Shown: positions 39,401-53,500 of the stretch, in pieces
How the letters are laid out: each line of letters begins with the position of its first letter
Numbering within the stretch: position 1 is the first letter of the stretch
Origin: Cardiocondyla obscurior
Lineage: Eukaryota; Arthropoda; Insecta; Hymenoptera; Formicidae
Direction: 5' to 3'
Assembly: GCF_019399895.1 (NCBI RefSeq)
Contig: NC_091865.1
Coordinates: 12,095,001 to 12,159,000, forward strand
DNA: 64,000 bases
The notes under the pieces: model-generated
Told to the model about the DNA's origin: nothing
Seen by the model: the letters and a program-made list of their open reading frames with translations, nothing else
Databases searched by the model: none
Program-made: the position numbers and the translations under genes

Positions 39401-42400
39401 TGTCGCGTCTCAATTTCGACAGCGAGTCTTTCACGCGACGAGCACGGGGTAGCGTTCTCTGCTCGCAAATATCTCGCGGCCGGAGTCGCATGTCGCCGTG
39501 CGAACGATAAAAGTTATTAATCGGGAGCGAAATGAGAACACGACGTCGAACGAGGAGCACCGGTGTTGCAGGCTGGGTACACTCGAAGATAACCGCCGCT
39601 CGAAAATTTATCGTGAAAATTTACGCGCGCGCGACCTCGCGAGAGTTAACCCCCTAACGGCGTCTCATCGGCGGCGCAAAGTGAGTACGACAAAAATAAA
39701 GGAGGTAATAATAATAAATCATCTTTATTATGGCTGTATAATGGATGTAAAAAGGATGCTCGCGGTAATGGCTCGCGGGAAAAAGGCATAAGCCAGAGAG
39801 CTCCAGTCTCGTTCAACGCGGTTCCTAATTAATTATTGCCATAAATAGCTGAAGAAACACAATTAGCGAGGCAGCTCGTGTAAGTGAGGGGGGGAGGGAA
39901 AAAAAAAAATATTTCATAAAGTGCCTTTTTGCGATGGAGCCTTGCGAAAACTTCCCTTTCTTTGTGCCCGCAGGTATTATGACGTCGCGCTTATCCCCCT
40001 TTTTTCTACTTACCGCGCTACTTAGCTATTTAACAATTTGCCCCGTTATTAACAAATATGATTACCGATGCAAGAGATCCTCGTTGAGAGGCGATAAAGG
40101 CGACTTCTCCTCGCATCGCTGCAGAAATTACTTTACTCCGTGTTATTTATTTATATATTTTTATCTAAATTTTATTCTAAATCGTTAGCTTAATAATTTT
40201 GACGATCTTAGCACGGGTACCTTTATCCGGCAATTTTTACGGAACTCGATGTCCTCTTTCGCCGGCGAGAAAAATACGAAACGAGAGGCGACGTCTTCGG
40301 CAGCGGGCGGCAAAAAGGGCTCCGGAAATAGGTATCGATAGAAAAGGGGGCCATCTTAGGTCGCGCTCGACGATGGTAGCCCCGAGAAACAATTGTCGCC
40401 GCCCTAACGGCGCAGATTTGTCGTACGACGGCGGTTCGGCCCCTAACTTGAGATCGAAAAACGACGGGACCCTTCGGGAAAGGAGGGCTTCGAGGATAAA
40501 ATGTTGGCAAAATAAATAAAGTGTGACTGCACCTTCGCGCCAGGCCCCCAGGGAGCCTCCTGAAAGGGGTTCTCCAGTCTTCAACGCGGGAATTCGTATC
40601 TAAAGCGACGTCGAAATTAAATGAGCGGCACAATTCGTAAAAGTGCTCGGCTGAAAGAACCAGCGCGCGGCGGTAATCTCCTTTCCGAAGACTTTCGTTA
40701 TAATAGCCGCGCCCTTTTATCGCGGTCGCGTCCATTTAGCGACAGCGCCCAGCTGTAAATTCCCTTCAAACTTTCGGCCATTTGCGGCTCGTTTAAACAG
40801 CGATATATATAGTTGCCGCGCACTGAGATAATCCGAAATGATAAGGCTAATAAATAATAACTGCGCAGCTACTGGGGAGGGCCGAGGAGAAGGAAAGATA
40901 CGGCAGCAGCCACGCAATGAGATGCTAAATAATGGCGATATCGTCGCGAGAAAAATAATCGAGGTATAAAAAAAAAAAAAAAAAAAGAGAGAGATATGCG
41001 GATAATATTTAGAATGCACCGGCTTATCGTTGATTGCGACGGAGCGTCGATAGTGATTTCGCCGACTTGCCGCCCCCATCTCCGCGGTGGCACCCCTCCG
41101 AAAGCATTCCCGCCGAAACTAAATCCGCATCCGAGGATACTGGGAGCCTCGGCTGGTGGCCGGTAATTCCATCGCGCGAATCGGCGCGCGCCAATCGGCA
41201 CTGAATTCCACTTTTCGGAAAGTAGGACGGAATAACCGGGTGGCGCGGGCAGAGAATCGCAGGGAATCATTCCGACGTGGCGGAATCCCGCGATGCGGCG
41301 AGAGAGCATTAATGCGCGAACCGACGCGGCATCCCACATATTTACTCGAGCGGAATCGCGCGTCTCTTTCTTCTTTTTTTCCCTCCGTTTCCTTTTTTTT
41401 TTTTTTTTTCCATTTGTCTTCGCCCGGCGCTGCGAAATTGTAGCTTAATGCCGGCTCGTGTACGACGAAGGCACGAATACACGGATTGGGAGCTTCCTGT
41501 CTCCCCTTTCCCTTGGGTATGTTTCGCGGAAGAGAAAGGAACGAAAAAAGAGAACGGTAACCGAGGGTGGGAGTCACAGGGAGAGTGGGTCCTCTTGCAC
41601 ATGTGCGCGCCTACGTCAAACCGGAAGCGGATACGGGATGGATGGACGAGGGGGGTGGTCACGGCGGGGTTAAAGCGGCAGGGAACGTGAGAGGCGAGCG
41701 ACGGGGGGGCTGCGACGGAACCGCCGCGCATAAATCCTCCGCTTGACGAGCCCCGTTGTTTTTGCGATTTACGAAGCACGACAATATTTGCACATTCGTT
41801 CTGCGCGATCGCTGTCACCGGTTGTCTCTCGTCGCGCAAAAGAAAAACAAGGCCCGGCGATAATTATTCAAGAAATGCAACGGATCGACACTCCATAATG
41901 TACATACCCCATATTTCGTGTTTCATTGATTCGCCCCATTCGTGAACTCTTGATGCGCTTTTTTATAAATTCACTCAACACCACTACGAGTGACACAGAA
42001 GTATTTTATACAATTTATATACGTTCCCTTTGCACGCTAATTGAAGCCCCGAGTTCTTAACGTATATTTTGCGAAATAATAAAAATACTGTAAAAATATC
42101 TCGATCATCCTCCGTCGCAGAGACATCCTTTTATACGCGAAGTGTGAGAAAAGTAAGTCGTTTTTAGTAGTTTTTATCGCCGGCAGTTAGTAGCTCGAAA
42201 GCAATACCGTTTCTTTCAGTTCCGTGCCGGGGCGTTTAATTAGTCCAATTATGACTAATAACCGCTTCGCTGGCAAGGCTGCGCCAGAGGTATATATGCA
42301 CGTCCAATAAAACGTCAGCAGCCCATAAAATTGACTGGCGCGAGATTTTGTGTATTTTTCGCCGTGCAGCACGTGCGGTTTTGCAGCTATAATCCACGTT

Positions 42401-42970
42401 ATCGTCAAAGTTTCATCGAACAACGAAAGCCCGTGATTGATAGCGAGTTCAAAGGATTAATAATACTTGTCGGAGAGAAGAGGAGAAAGGGAGAGATTCA
42501 ACTGTAAGAAATCGATACTGCACATCGTAAAATACTTAAAATAATTAATTTACCATCCTTCGAGACGAGATAAATGTCCGAAGAATGCCGTAAAGATTTT
42601 TGACGGATATCCCATTTCCTCCGTTCCCGCGCATTGTTCCTTTTAACCGTATTATCTTTTTGTTTGCCCGTGATTCCCGCTTACTCCGGCACGGCATTAA
42701 ATAGTTAATTTGGAGATTAGGTTTTATCGGGAATTGTCGCGTCGGTGCGAAGCGAACAAAAGCGGGAATCCTGTTCGTATCAAGATCGTCAGCAATTTCG
42801 CGTGGAATTGAACGGCGAAATACTCGATGTGAAGAGCCACGTTGCCCACCGCTGTCAGAAACCAAGCGCGTTATTGCGAGCTCCCGCGGCTCTTTCTCCT
42901 CTTTAAAGAGAAATTTGTTGATCGCATAAGCCTCGGCTTACGTGCGTGTGTCAGAGAAAAATAAAATAAG

Positions 42971-42999
42971 ATATATGTATATATATATATTGTATATTT
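42971..42999. repeat. AT dinucleotide microsatellite
   Basis: Imperfect AT/GT alternating tract. Confidence 0.8.
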
Positions 43000-45900
43000 T
43001 CCAGCCGACAAACGAGCGAGATTGCAATATCTCGCTGACGCGAGAGACGATCACGATATTGCAAATACGCGCGCACGTTCCGATGTTATCATTATTATTA
43101 TCAATTTAAACAGATCCCGGGATCAGTATCGGCATAATTACGTCCGGTAATGACTTGTAGGTTAATTGAGTATCGGCCAGATCGATTTTCGATAATCCGT
43201 CAAAGAGGAACGGCTCCTCGCCCGCGCCGCCCCGGCAGCACGGCGCACAATATCGTCGCCGGCGTGGCCACTCAAGAGAGCGCAATCAGTCCCCGTATTA
43301 TCCCGCTTTATTTCGTAGCTTACGTTTGCATATATGCGAAATGTTTATTCGCGCACGTGCACGCGGCACCGGTTATTCGTAAGCTGGTGAACGTGATTGT
43401 ACCAAGGCAGCGAATTAAGCCTCCGCCGCGCCGAGGCCTGCTCGCCGAGGCATTGCCGTTTGATGCGGATTATCGGGCACGCAGCGTAATATTACATTGG
43501 CTTTACATCGGGCCCCGGTCCGGTTTTGCCTATCGCTCCTCCGTGAGCCGTATCGCAGCCGGGTAATCTTCCGAATCGTGTCACGTCGCCGTCTATCCCG
43601 CCGGCCGGCGCATTCGGTTTTTCACCCCCGAGCGGATTATTTCTCGCGCAGCGCGAGTAGCCCGTGGTAACCGACTTAAAAAGTACCATTCGCGTACGTA
43701 ATTTGCGTACACGATACGTCTATCGGATTCGTTAATCTGCCATCGGCAATTCTGCCGGTCATAATTTCCGAGACACGCGAGACCGCGGGAGCCTTTGTGT
43801 TACGTTGCACACGCACGACACACGACACACGAACCGCCGACCGATCGGGTGGGGCAATTCATTAACATCCGCTAATGATTATTGCGCCACTTGGCGCCAT
43901 TACGGCCGATCTTATCCAATATCTCGAGAAGGAAAACAAGATTGCTTTCGGACGAGGTACACGGCTCACTTTGCATTCGCCGGCGATCGAATTGCGTTTC
44001 CGATTTGCAGCGAACGTAATTCCAACGTGGGAGACGTAATAACGCCGCTCTCGGCACTTCCAGCCCACTTTGCCCGTTCTCGCGCGACCCTTTTCTCCTC
44101 GTATAATCCGCCGAGGGAGCTAATTGAAAAAAAAGATGCAGTATCATCGTTTCTTTGCGAAGAAAACACGGTGCGATCGATTCCGCGCGGTTGCACGCGT
44201 CGGTTGTTCGCGATTTACGCCTTCCTTGAATTTTTTTTTTCCATTCTTTCCCCCCCCTTTCTTTTTTTTTTACTGCTACGCTCTGACGTCGGCTTGAGCT
44301 TCCAGTGATTTCGAGCGCTCTTGTTATTACAGGAACTGGAAATACTGCAGGAAAAATTCATATAAATGCATCGTGATATCGCGATACCCTCAGCTACGGC
44401 ACGTTTGCGGGATAGTCGTTCCCTAACCGTGAATGAAAGCTTCCAGCTTCACAGCCCAATTCCGGAGCACGTAACGCCGCGAGAGAAGGGGGATCGGGGA
44501 CGTTTCAAATCGTGACTTAAAAAAAAAAAAAAAAAAAAATCCGATCGATCGTTTCGCCGCCACCAGGGTGGAGCTTGCGACGAAATAATGCGTGGAATAA
44601 AAAGAAAAGAGGGAACGGGAGGGAATTTTGTGCATAGCTTCAAACGAGCTGGCCGACACCGACACGCGCGCCTGTGAAAATAGAAACGGCGAAATAATAA
44701 TATCCCGCTAAGCGACGTGTCTCCAATTTCAGTTTGTGCGCCTCGGCGCTGAAACCGCGGGGGCCGGCGAGCGCCGGTGACTCTCGTCACGTCACTCTGC
44801 CGTCGACCGCGTCTTGGCACACGGGAATGCAGTTATCCTGAATACAGCGCGGCATTATTCGAACGCCGTAACGAGAGAGCCGGGCGACGCATCCACGAAG
44901 GCTAAAGCCGCAAATCGCGTTCCTCTCGCTCGCCAGAAGCTAAGCGGCATCCTGACTCTAACGTCGTTGTTTATTATCGCAATTTATCGGCGGCGCGTTG
45001 CCGTTTGAGTAAACGGCCGGGAAAAAGCACACAGGGGACGCATAAAAAAAAAAGAAAATCAGAGAATGAATGAAAGTACGAGGAGGAGAGGGTTGGAGAA
45101 AGTTTCGAGTACGCGAGCTCGGGCTTTCCATCGGATTGGTTAACAACACCCCCGACCCTGTGCGTGCGCTCACTCGGGAGTGAAATAGGATCGTGCTGCT
45201 CGTATCGCTCGGAGAACACTATGACTCCCTTCCGATAATAGGACGATACAATCATTACCTCCCCCGCGCGTTCCGGACGAACGTGAATTTCCCCGGGTTA
45301 CCCTCGGAAACTACAAGCCCTTCTCGCACGTCCCCGTACAAGCGCTCTTCAGCATCGTTGCATCGGGGCCCCGGACATGACGGTTACCGTCGGAAAAAGC
45401 CCCGCGAATTGCCCCTTCATCCGCTTTTCGATTCTTCATCCTCGCGACGCGGAATTGGAAAACGGGCGGATCTGCGCAAAAAAAAAAAAGAGGAGAAAAA
45501 AAAAACGCAGAACTTTTTTTTTTACGAGCACATGCGATTAACCTCGTGACGAATATAACGCGCGCGAAATATTATTTTATATTTCAACGAGCGAGACAGT
45601 TTAAACGACTGATGCGTGACGTTTTTTTCGCAATTTTATATCGCCCGAAGAACGCCCAAATGGCACGGGGAATTATATTTCGCAAATATTGAAAACGCTT
45701 TCGGCCGACGTTGCCGGGAGCTTTGTCGTCGATAAAGTATTCCCGGCGCCAATTATTCCGTTTGTATTCGCATAAGTCGATTATCGGACGGTTATTAATG
45801 CGCTTTCGCGGCGCCCTCGCCGCGCGCGTCGTGTTTTCTATCCGCAAAATTTGACCGCGACATACCGCGGGTATCAGCATTTCCGAATTCAGCAACATTA

Positions 45901-48900
45901 ACTTCGTCGTGATAACGCGGTAATACGATGCAGGCCACTTGAAAATGACCGCGTTACGTCAGCGCCGTGATGAATCAGTGGCGGGCGAGCATCGATCGAT
46001 TAATCACAGAAAATACGATCGGTCTCATTCCGCGAAAGCTCTCCTCCCCGAAATTCAACCGCGAGCGTTCACTTGATAAGCGATCGGTATCGGACGTTCG
46101 CGATGATTCGAAATTAATGGTATTACTCGCCGCCGAAGAATCCAACGCCGAGTCGATTTTCGCGAGTCTATACGGCGGAGAGACGTGACGAGCGTCTGCC
46201 GATGGAAATTTATTTAAACGTCACTCTAATTGGATTATATACCTTGTACAAGCGACACGACGACTCGGCTCGCTAGAAGAGCGCATAACGAGATCCGAGT
46301 ATAACGAACCCGTTTTCTTGCGCGCCGTTACGTAATCGCGACTATTCCCCGAATTTAATAACGTGGCCCCCGCAGACGAGTGGTCGTTGAATTAATTGCG
46401 CTAATTGATCGTTGCGGTGTACCGCGTGCCACGCACCCGCCGTTTCCGTTTCGCTCCACTTTCTTGCCACCTCATTATCTCGAAGCCGAGACGGGATCGC
46501 TATTATTGATCGCGACCCGAAAACGCTGTCCCTCGGAATGAACCTCTTCCGGTCAGCCCACGCCAGCGCGAGTAATATAACATTGCATAATTCATCGAGG
46601 ATGTTAGAAGTTATTAATACGGCGTAAGTGCAAATTTAATTAATAGCTTAATATAGCGCGAACCCGCGGACGGATTAAATCTACAAGATATACCCATTTT
46701 CAGACGTATCCTATTAATTTTAAATAATTACCGTGTCTTTGTAATTTTTATCATCTTCCGGAGAATCCGTCTCAAGGGGGGGAAAAAAAAGAAAAAAAGA
46801 AAAAAAAAAAAAAGACCCCGTCAGTTTCGCCTCGCAGAGGAAATGCATTTCAGACGTTCCCGGGAAGTGGAAGAATTGGCCGCTCTCTTCCCTCCCACTG
46901 CCTTATTTTCTAGCGCCAGACGCTTTGTACATTGTCCCTGACACGATCGCGGCCGCACGCTGTGCAAAAAGTAGGGCAAAACCGAGCCGGCTGCGACGAC
47001 GGGCCAACTTGTGTAACGACATCCACCCCGCGCGAGCCAAGTCCGCTCTCGAGGGTGGGAACATTTATTACGACGACTACCGACGACACCGACAACTTTC
47101 GCCGGCAGGATAAATAACGAGGCACCCGGCAAAAATATTTTACCCGCGGCAGCACGTCAAGGCTTGCAAGCCTACGTGGCTTATGGCGCGATCGGCTTCC
47201 TTTCCCCGTTCTCTCACCCCGCAGTTCCTCCACCATTCGGCGAGTAATTAGCGAAGTCAATTAAATATTAAATACCCCGGTTGCTTGTTTGTTGAACGCG
47301 CGACAACGGGCGGTACATACGTACTTACCTTCGAGTGTTTTATCTCTGCTGCGAACGACGTAGCGTTGTATAACGAACCCTGAGAATGGCATCGGAATTG
47401 TTTGCCTCGACGCTCCGGATTCGCTACGGATAGCTTGTTAGACGACCATTAGAGATATGTGAAGAGAAGGTAAGACCGTCGGCTTGCCTCGATAAACAGC
47501 TTTCGAAGTATAGACAAACTCCGAATGCGCCAGGAATTGCTTCTCCTGCCGCTACCTACGTTTCCGGTGGCGAATGAGCGCGGGAGCTTTATTACATGTC
47601 AAGTGATGCGCGCATCTTTACATTTTAATTAGTGAAGAAAACGCCGGCGCGGAGGTTAACGCGGTTATTCGTTTGTCAGCCGACTGCGCCCGGGCCTCGC
47701 GCAATTTCACTTTACTTCGCTCGCTAATGCCGCATTAACGGCGCGAGGAATTATAAATTCCAGCGTCAAAGCGACCGGTGTTACTATCTAACGAGGCAAC
47801 GGAGATTTCATTACGCCAGGCGCGAAGGGTTCACCCAGTATAATCGGATTCGCCTCGTCGAGGAATTGGGGCATAATTTTCGGAAATACCCGTGACCGCA
47901 CCTGGTTTATCAGTCCGATATTTCGCAATTTAATGGATTACATAATTCATAAAGGCTTTACCTTATAATGGGCCGGAGTTTCGCGCTGTCCTGCTAAGTG
48001 TCACCATAAATACGTTACGCTATTTCTGTCTACGGCTCCGCATCTGGAATCGTGGAAACGGATATCGATCCGCGATATTAATTTAATGAGAAAGCTGACA
48101 AAAGGTTACTCGTCGGTCAATAGCTTTACTTTTTTTTTTTTCTCTCTCTCATCCTTTATTTTTCACGACGTTTACGCGTCGGTCTGAAAAATCGCCCGGC
48201 GGCGCCGCCGTGAGTTACATCGGCCTAAGGAATTACGTCCCGGCATAAAACGAGCGGCAGTTAGTATTACGAGAATTGCTTCCTCGACTTTTGTGCAAGC
48301 GCGTGGCTCTCTCGCGGCACCGGGAGGTCACGGGAGGCGTTTGAAGTCGCCGGGTCTCCGAGGCCGGCCCGCCATCCCACCATGAATTCATTCGCACCCT
48401 CATGAAATTCAAAGCAGTCGTTACGGTCCCGGCGCAACGACAACGAGTGCGACGCGACGCCGGCGGAGAGGACGAAGAGAACGAGATGGTTACAGCTACG
48501 CGGATGTGTTGCGCGAGGGTTACCTAACGTCGCTCCCTCCGCTCACACGAGGGGTGGCTGTTCGATGTTTTATTTATAATTTGTTTATCTCATCATCTGC
48601 TCGCGGACTCGCCGACTTGTATATGTAACGGTGTCTACACGCTTGCCGTCCGTCAGTGGCTCTCGGGCGTCCCTTCCTCGTCGAGAACATGAATAGTCAA
48701 ACATCCTTTTCTCCCCGTGCTTCTCGCCGGGGACTTTTCCCCGTGAGTGTCGGCCGACACGAATGAAGCAAACGAACTCCCTCGAGCGAGCTCCTCGCGA
48801 GCCTCACAACGGAAGTTGCAATTTAAGTCCGAGGGGCCCGTGCATGTTTTAGAATTTCGGTGACGGAAAAACGACCCGGGGTGCGCCCGACGTTTTTGAT

Positions 48901-50380
48901 CCTCCCGCGCGTTTCCAAGCGCGTCGGGCTGGCAGTCATTGACAACAGGTGGAATATCGAGATCGCGTTTCGTGTAATTCCCGAACGTTACCATAAAAGC
49001 GACACTCGGGTGGAGTTGAAAAAGCGGTTCGAAATGCACTTCGTACTTGAAACGCTTTGCTTCTAATTAACTCTTTACGTTGTAGTGGCCGGTAGTAACG
49101 ACCTGAGCTCCGATTTAAGATTTATGATCGCCGCAATTATTCAATTCCGCGAGGCGCGTTCGAGCGAACACTTAGACACGCCGAGGTCTGGGAAAGGCGT
49201 CGATTTCGTAAGAAACAATTCCTGAAAGGCATTAAGTCGATGCGTAATCTGCTGCGCTACATCTCACGCTCTGTATTAGACGTAAACGCGGCATTCCGGA
49301 TGCGTTTGAGCGACCCGATCCGACATTCTCTTGCTGAAGGCGCGAGCACACTCTCCTCATCGCGATCTGATGAAATTCAAGGACACTCCTCGCGATATCA
49401 ATCCGCGGCACGCGAAAGTCATGAATAACGCGCACGATAGGTTTAACAGCTCAAAGAGTATAGAAATATAGTTAGGTGAACGGCTGAAAGTAAGTAACTC
49501 ACATTATCGAAGCAGAAAGTCGGCAATAGTCGATACCATAACCGAAGCGCTGTCTTACAATTCACTCAACGTGCCCGCGTCACATTCCGCGAGTGAACAA
49601 ATATGTATTTCCATCCCGATTCTGCGATCCACCGCTGCTTAAATATCATTTAGGAACACTTCGGGATAATTGCATTTAACGTAATTCAGCAGGGAGACGT
49701 TCTTATTCGAATTGGTCAATTATCTGTCCTGGAGGCAGGCCCCGTTATGTAGATAGATTATCCGGGCTGCCGGTTCATCGGACGCCCGGATTTAATGCAC
49801 TCTGGAGGCGAGCGCGTTCGATCTCGAAAGGTTCAGATGGATGAATAGCTACTGAGGTCAAGCGAAGGGTCGCGAAATCGCTCTCGTGTAAGCACGCGAG
49901 TATAAGGAGGTCGAGTGCTCGGTTCTCTCTCTCTCCAGCTCCTCCGAGTCCTCACTAGCTGCCGTCTGTACGGCTCTATTCCGCCGTCGTGACCTCCTCC
50001 AAGGTGCATTCCCTCGTTTTATCCTCTTTTCATCTTAATAATTGAGACGTAAGGTATCGCAGATGTGAATCTTCCGCGATCCCAGCCAGCGTATTCTTTC
50101 GCGGCGGTATAGAAACTCCTCGCGACTAGAAACGAAACGACTCAATGTTCATCGGCGGTTAAAATTGAGTATAATAATTTTCGATCGCTTTGTTAATCTG
50201 ATTAGCATTCTGTCCGGTCGACCGGATTGATTTAATTTAACAGCCCAGATAATGGTTTACGTCCGACCAGCTTAGATGAATACGAGATTTCATTTTCGAA
50301 CGTTTAGAATAGAAACATCTATGTCGCGCCGTTTTAAGTCGATTTACATTATATTACGGGACATTTAAAAATTAAATTTT

Positions 50381-50386
50381 TTTATT
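50381..50386 (-). terminator. Polyadenylation signal AATAAA, gene A
   Basis: Canonical AATAAA on the minus strand, about 144 nt after the gene A stop codon. It would give a short 3' UTR. The surrounding DNA is AT-rich, so a chance match is possible. Confidence 0.45.
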
Positions 50387-50529
50387 TTATATCAACCGCA
50401 GATAACGTTACATATTTTATAAGAAATTATACTTACAAGTACAATATAATCTATTAATACGGTGGGATCGAATCTATTTTACTTCTACTTCTCTCTTTGG
50501 TAATAAAATAGTCATATAAACTTTCTTAT

Positions 50530-53500
50530 TTAATTGTTAAACACTCTATAACTATTTTTTATGAAATCGGCGACCCTCTCACCGATCATATTAATTGCGG
50601 CAACGGGATTACCAGAAACCATCTGAAAAAAAATAAAAAAAATCAAAAATAAAAAAAAGAAATTAATTACGAATGTATATACAAGTATACGTATCGCATT
50701 TTTTCTGGTTTATGTCGCACATCGAAGAAAGTTTCGTAAAAATTATTTCCACGCTCAGCACGATATTAAATTTATTTGTAAGCGCAAATTATAATAATTA
50801 AAAAAAAATAACTCAATTAATAGAAATATTTTTAAAAAAACAGAAAATTACGCGATAGGATTATTATATATTTCGATGCTGCGCGTTTATAAAAATTTCA
50901 AGTCAACTTACCTTCGGTATAATAGAAGCATCGGCCACTCTCAAACCGTCTATGCCGTAAACTTTGAGATCTGGGCTAACTACAGCCATGGGATCCGAGC
51001 TGGGACCCATTTTGCAAGTTCCGCCTTGATGATTTTCGGGTCTGGTGTCGTATCGAAACTGACAGTCCCAATACTCATAATTCATCTTCTCGTTCTTCTT
51101 ATACTGCTCGCACGCCGGATCGGTTAGAACCGTCATTTTCAGGCCGTATTTTTTCATCGCTTTCGCCTTCGACAGTTTTAAGATATGCTGAATCCCCTGA
51201 TAAACAATTGATCGATCCTGCGGATGCGCGAGGTCGTTGCTCCAGATAATCGGGGAGCGCAAAGGATTTTTTGAGGCAAGCGTTAGTCGACCTGACGAAT
51301 TTATTAATAAAAACGAATTTAATTATGCTACAAAAGCAAAATGTTAATTTATTAAAAAAAAAAAAATTATACCATCTTTTTGATTTCATTTAATTTATCG
51401 ATTCTTTCCGTTTATAATTATAACTAAGTTAAAATTGAAATTAATTTTCTTTTAATACTATCGCGAGTGAATCAGTCCAGTGAAATTGAATAAAAGGAGA
51501 TTTAATTATCAGAAAAAAATAACGGAAAAAAAATATTAAAAGAAATTCGATGAAAAATATTGAAAACGTTGTCGAGTGTTAAAGTCTCGCTGCGCGCAAA
51601 TACGCCGCGATGTATAAATTATTTGTATTGTCGGTACGTTTATGCTAATGCCGTGCTATTTAGGACAAAACAATCGTTCACTTACCTCGGCTGAGTGTTT
51701 GAATATTTACGGACGTGAACCTGACGGTGCGTTTGTTATCGTACGCTTTCAAGTCCGCGATTCTGCCGCCCGTGTTGCAAATTGCCTGATAGCCGGCGAA
51801 GAAGATCTGAATGTCCGGGTCGTCCGCGGTGGTATAGTTGGACGGTAAAATCCCGGTGAGCTGGGCCAAGCCCGTGGACGACAGCGGACCGGTTTGATTG
51901 TAGAAATACAAATCGCTGTTATCCTGGTTTAGCTCGCTCACGTCCGTCTCATTTACCGTGAAGTCCACGCCGTAAGACACGTGATTATGGAGATTTTCAC
52001 CGACACCCGGCAGATCGACGACCGTGCGAATGCCCACCGATTCGAGATGACTCTTCGGCCCGATTCCCGACAGCAGCAGCAGCTGAGGCGAATTTATGGC
52101 GCCGGCCGCGAGTATCACTTCTTTCCTCGCCCTCACGTTGTACTGCTCACCGTTCTGCGGGCATTAAGTCGTTTACTATGCCGTGCGGTCGCGAAGTCAC
52201 GCCGACAGATTATTTCTACAGACACATCGAGCGGTATAATTAATTAGGCCGGCTCACCGTAATGAAAGAGACGCCATCAGCCCTCACTTTCAACAAGGTT
52301 TTTCTCATATTGATTCTCGTCACTGTCGCGTCCAGAGCCACGTGCAGATTTCTATTATTCCTCCTCGGCCACAGATAAGCCCTGGCGGCGCTAAGCCTAA
52401 CACCATTTCTGCTGATCGTCTGCGCGACGGTAAATCCCGTGATATTCTGGCCCACCAAGTCCTCGGTGACTCCTAAGCCTACTTCCTCCGCCGCCGCTAT
52501 TACGTCCCGGGCGAATTGCGGTTGCCAGGGGAATCTATTAATGAAAGTAATCAGCGAGTTTAATTCATACGTGTAGATCAATTAAATCGGCGGCGAAGCC
52601 GCGGGGATTACGTTAGAGGAGCGCGGCAGTTCGAAACGCACAGATCCCGTTTAATGAATGCCGAATCGGGTGCAGTAATCGCGATAGACGGGGACGGATG
52701 TGACACTGGAACACTTTGCGGGGGCAAAATTAATTCTCGTCGAATAAATAATCATTAAACAGATGACAGCGAACGGTTGCAAGTCGAACGTGACAATCGC
52801 GCGTTTATTCACAGGCGTGATCACTCTGGAAACGACACGGATGATTTCAAATCACTTTTTATCTTGCGTGACGTAAATGATAGCGATCGTTTGCGTCACG
52901 TTGTGTGAAAAAAATTAAAGCAACGTGCGTTAATAAAAAAAATAAAAAAAGAAAAAAAAAAAGAAAAGAAAAGTGTGATTTCAGTACCTTTCAACCGTCA
53001 TCGGACCTCCAGTGGCATGATCCTGCGCCCTCACCCTTCCAATTTCCTGATTGTCTTCCGATTTAAGGAAGTACGGGAGAACCTAGCGTAAAAAGTATTT
53101 TTTTTTTTTTCTTTTTAATTTATATTGCGGAAGATCTTAATAATAATCGTTTCGTACTTCTTTCCACGACCATCCTTCGTTTCCCATTTCCACCCATCTG
53201 TCGTAGTCTTTCTTGTGGCCTCGGTGGTACGCCATACCATGATGGGCAGTGCAACCTCCGAGGTTTTTGCCCCTCGGCCAGCTGCAGCTGCCGTTACGCC
53301 TCAAACACGCGTACGACTCGTTCGTGGTGGTATACCGCCAGTCGAGCTCGGTGTCTGAAACGATCGCAAATAAAATTAATCGCCCGCCGTAGTTTTAACA
53401 ACGCTATTAAAGGCACAAAGATGGCATTACTCAAGTAAAGTTGAAGATTGCTCGGTATTTGCATGCCGGCAGTCTCATCCGGTCCAGCCTCCACGAGCAG

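Larger units (their letters stand above)
29410..50380. other. Non-coding 21-kb stretch
   Basis: No supportable exon. Open frames of 100-170 codons on both strands (for example near 38159-38617, 40223-40735 and 43150-43566) carry no recognisable domain and overlap each other on opposite strands. Contents are poly-A near 32337-32353, GA repeats near 32818-32841, an inverted repeat at 33370-33455, a CT tract at 36384-36424, poly-A near 40966-40986, poly-T near 41392-41410, an AT repeat near 42971-42999 and poly-A near 44520-44539. Confidence 0.55.

Noticed and set aside
39640..39660. TTAACCCCC near 39646, also TTAACCCC near 34342, as piggyBac ends
   Set aside because: Isolated matches of 7-9 bases with no partner end and no shared flanks; expected by chance.
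40223..40735. 170-codon minus-strand frame
   Set aside because: Overlaps two other open frames on both strands; no recognisable motif or splice structure.
48653..49039. 128-codon minus-strand frame
   Set aside because: No domain, no splice signals in the right places, and composition typical of CpG-rich non-coding DNA here.
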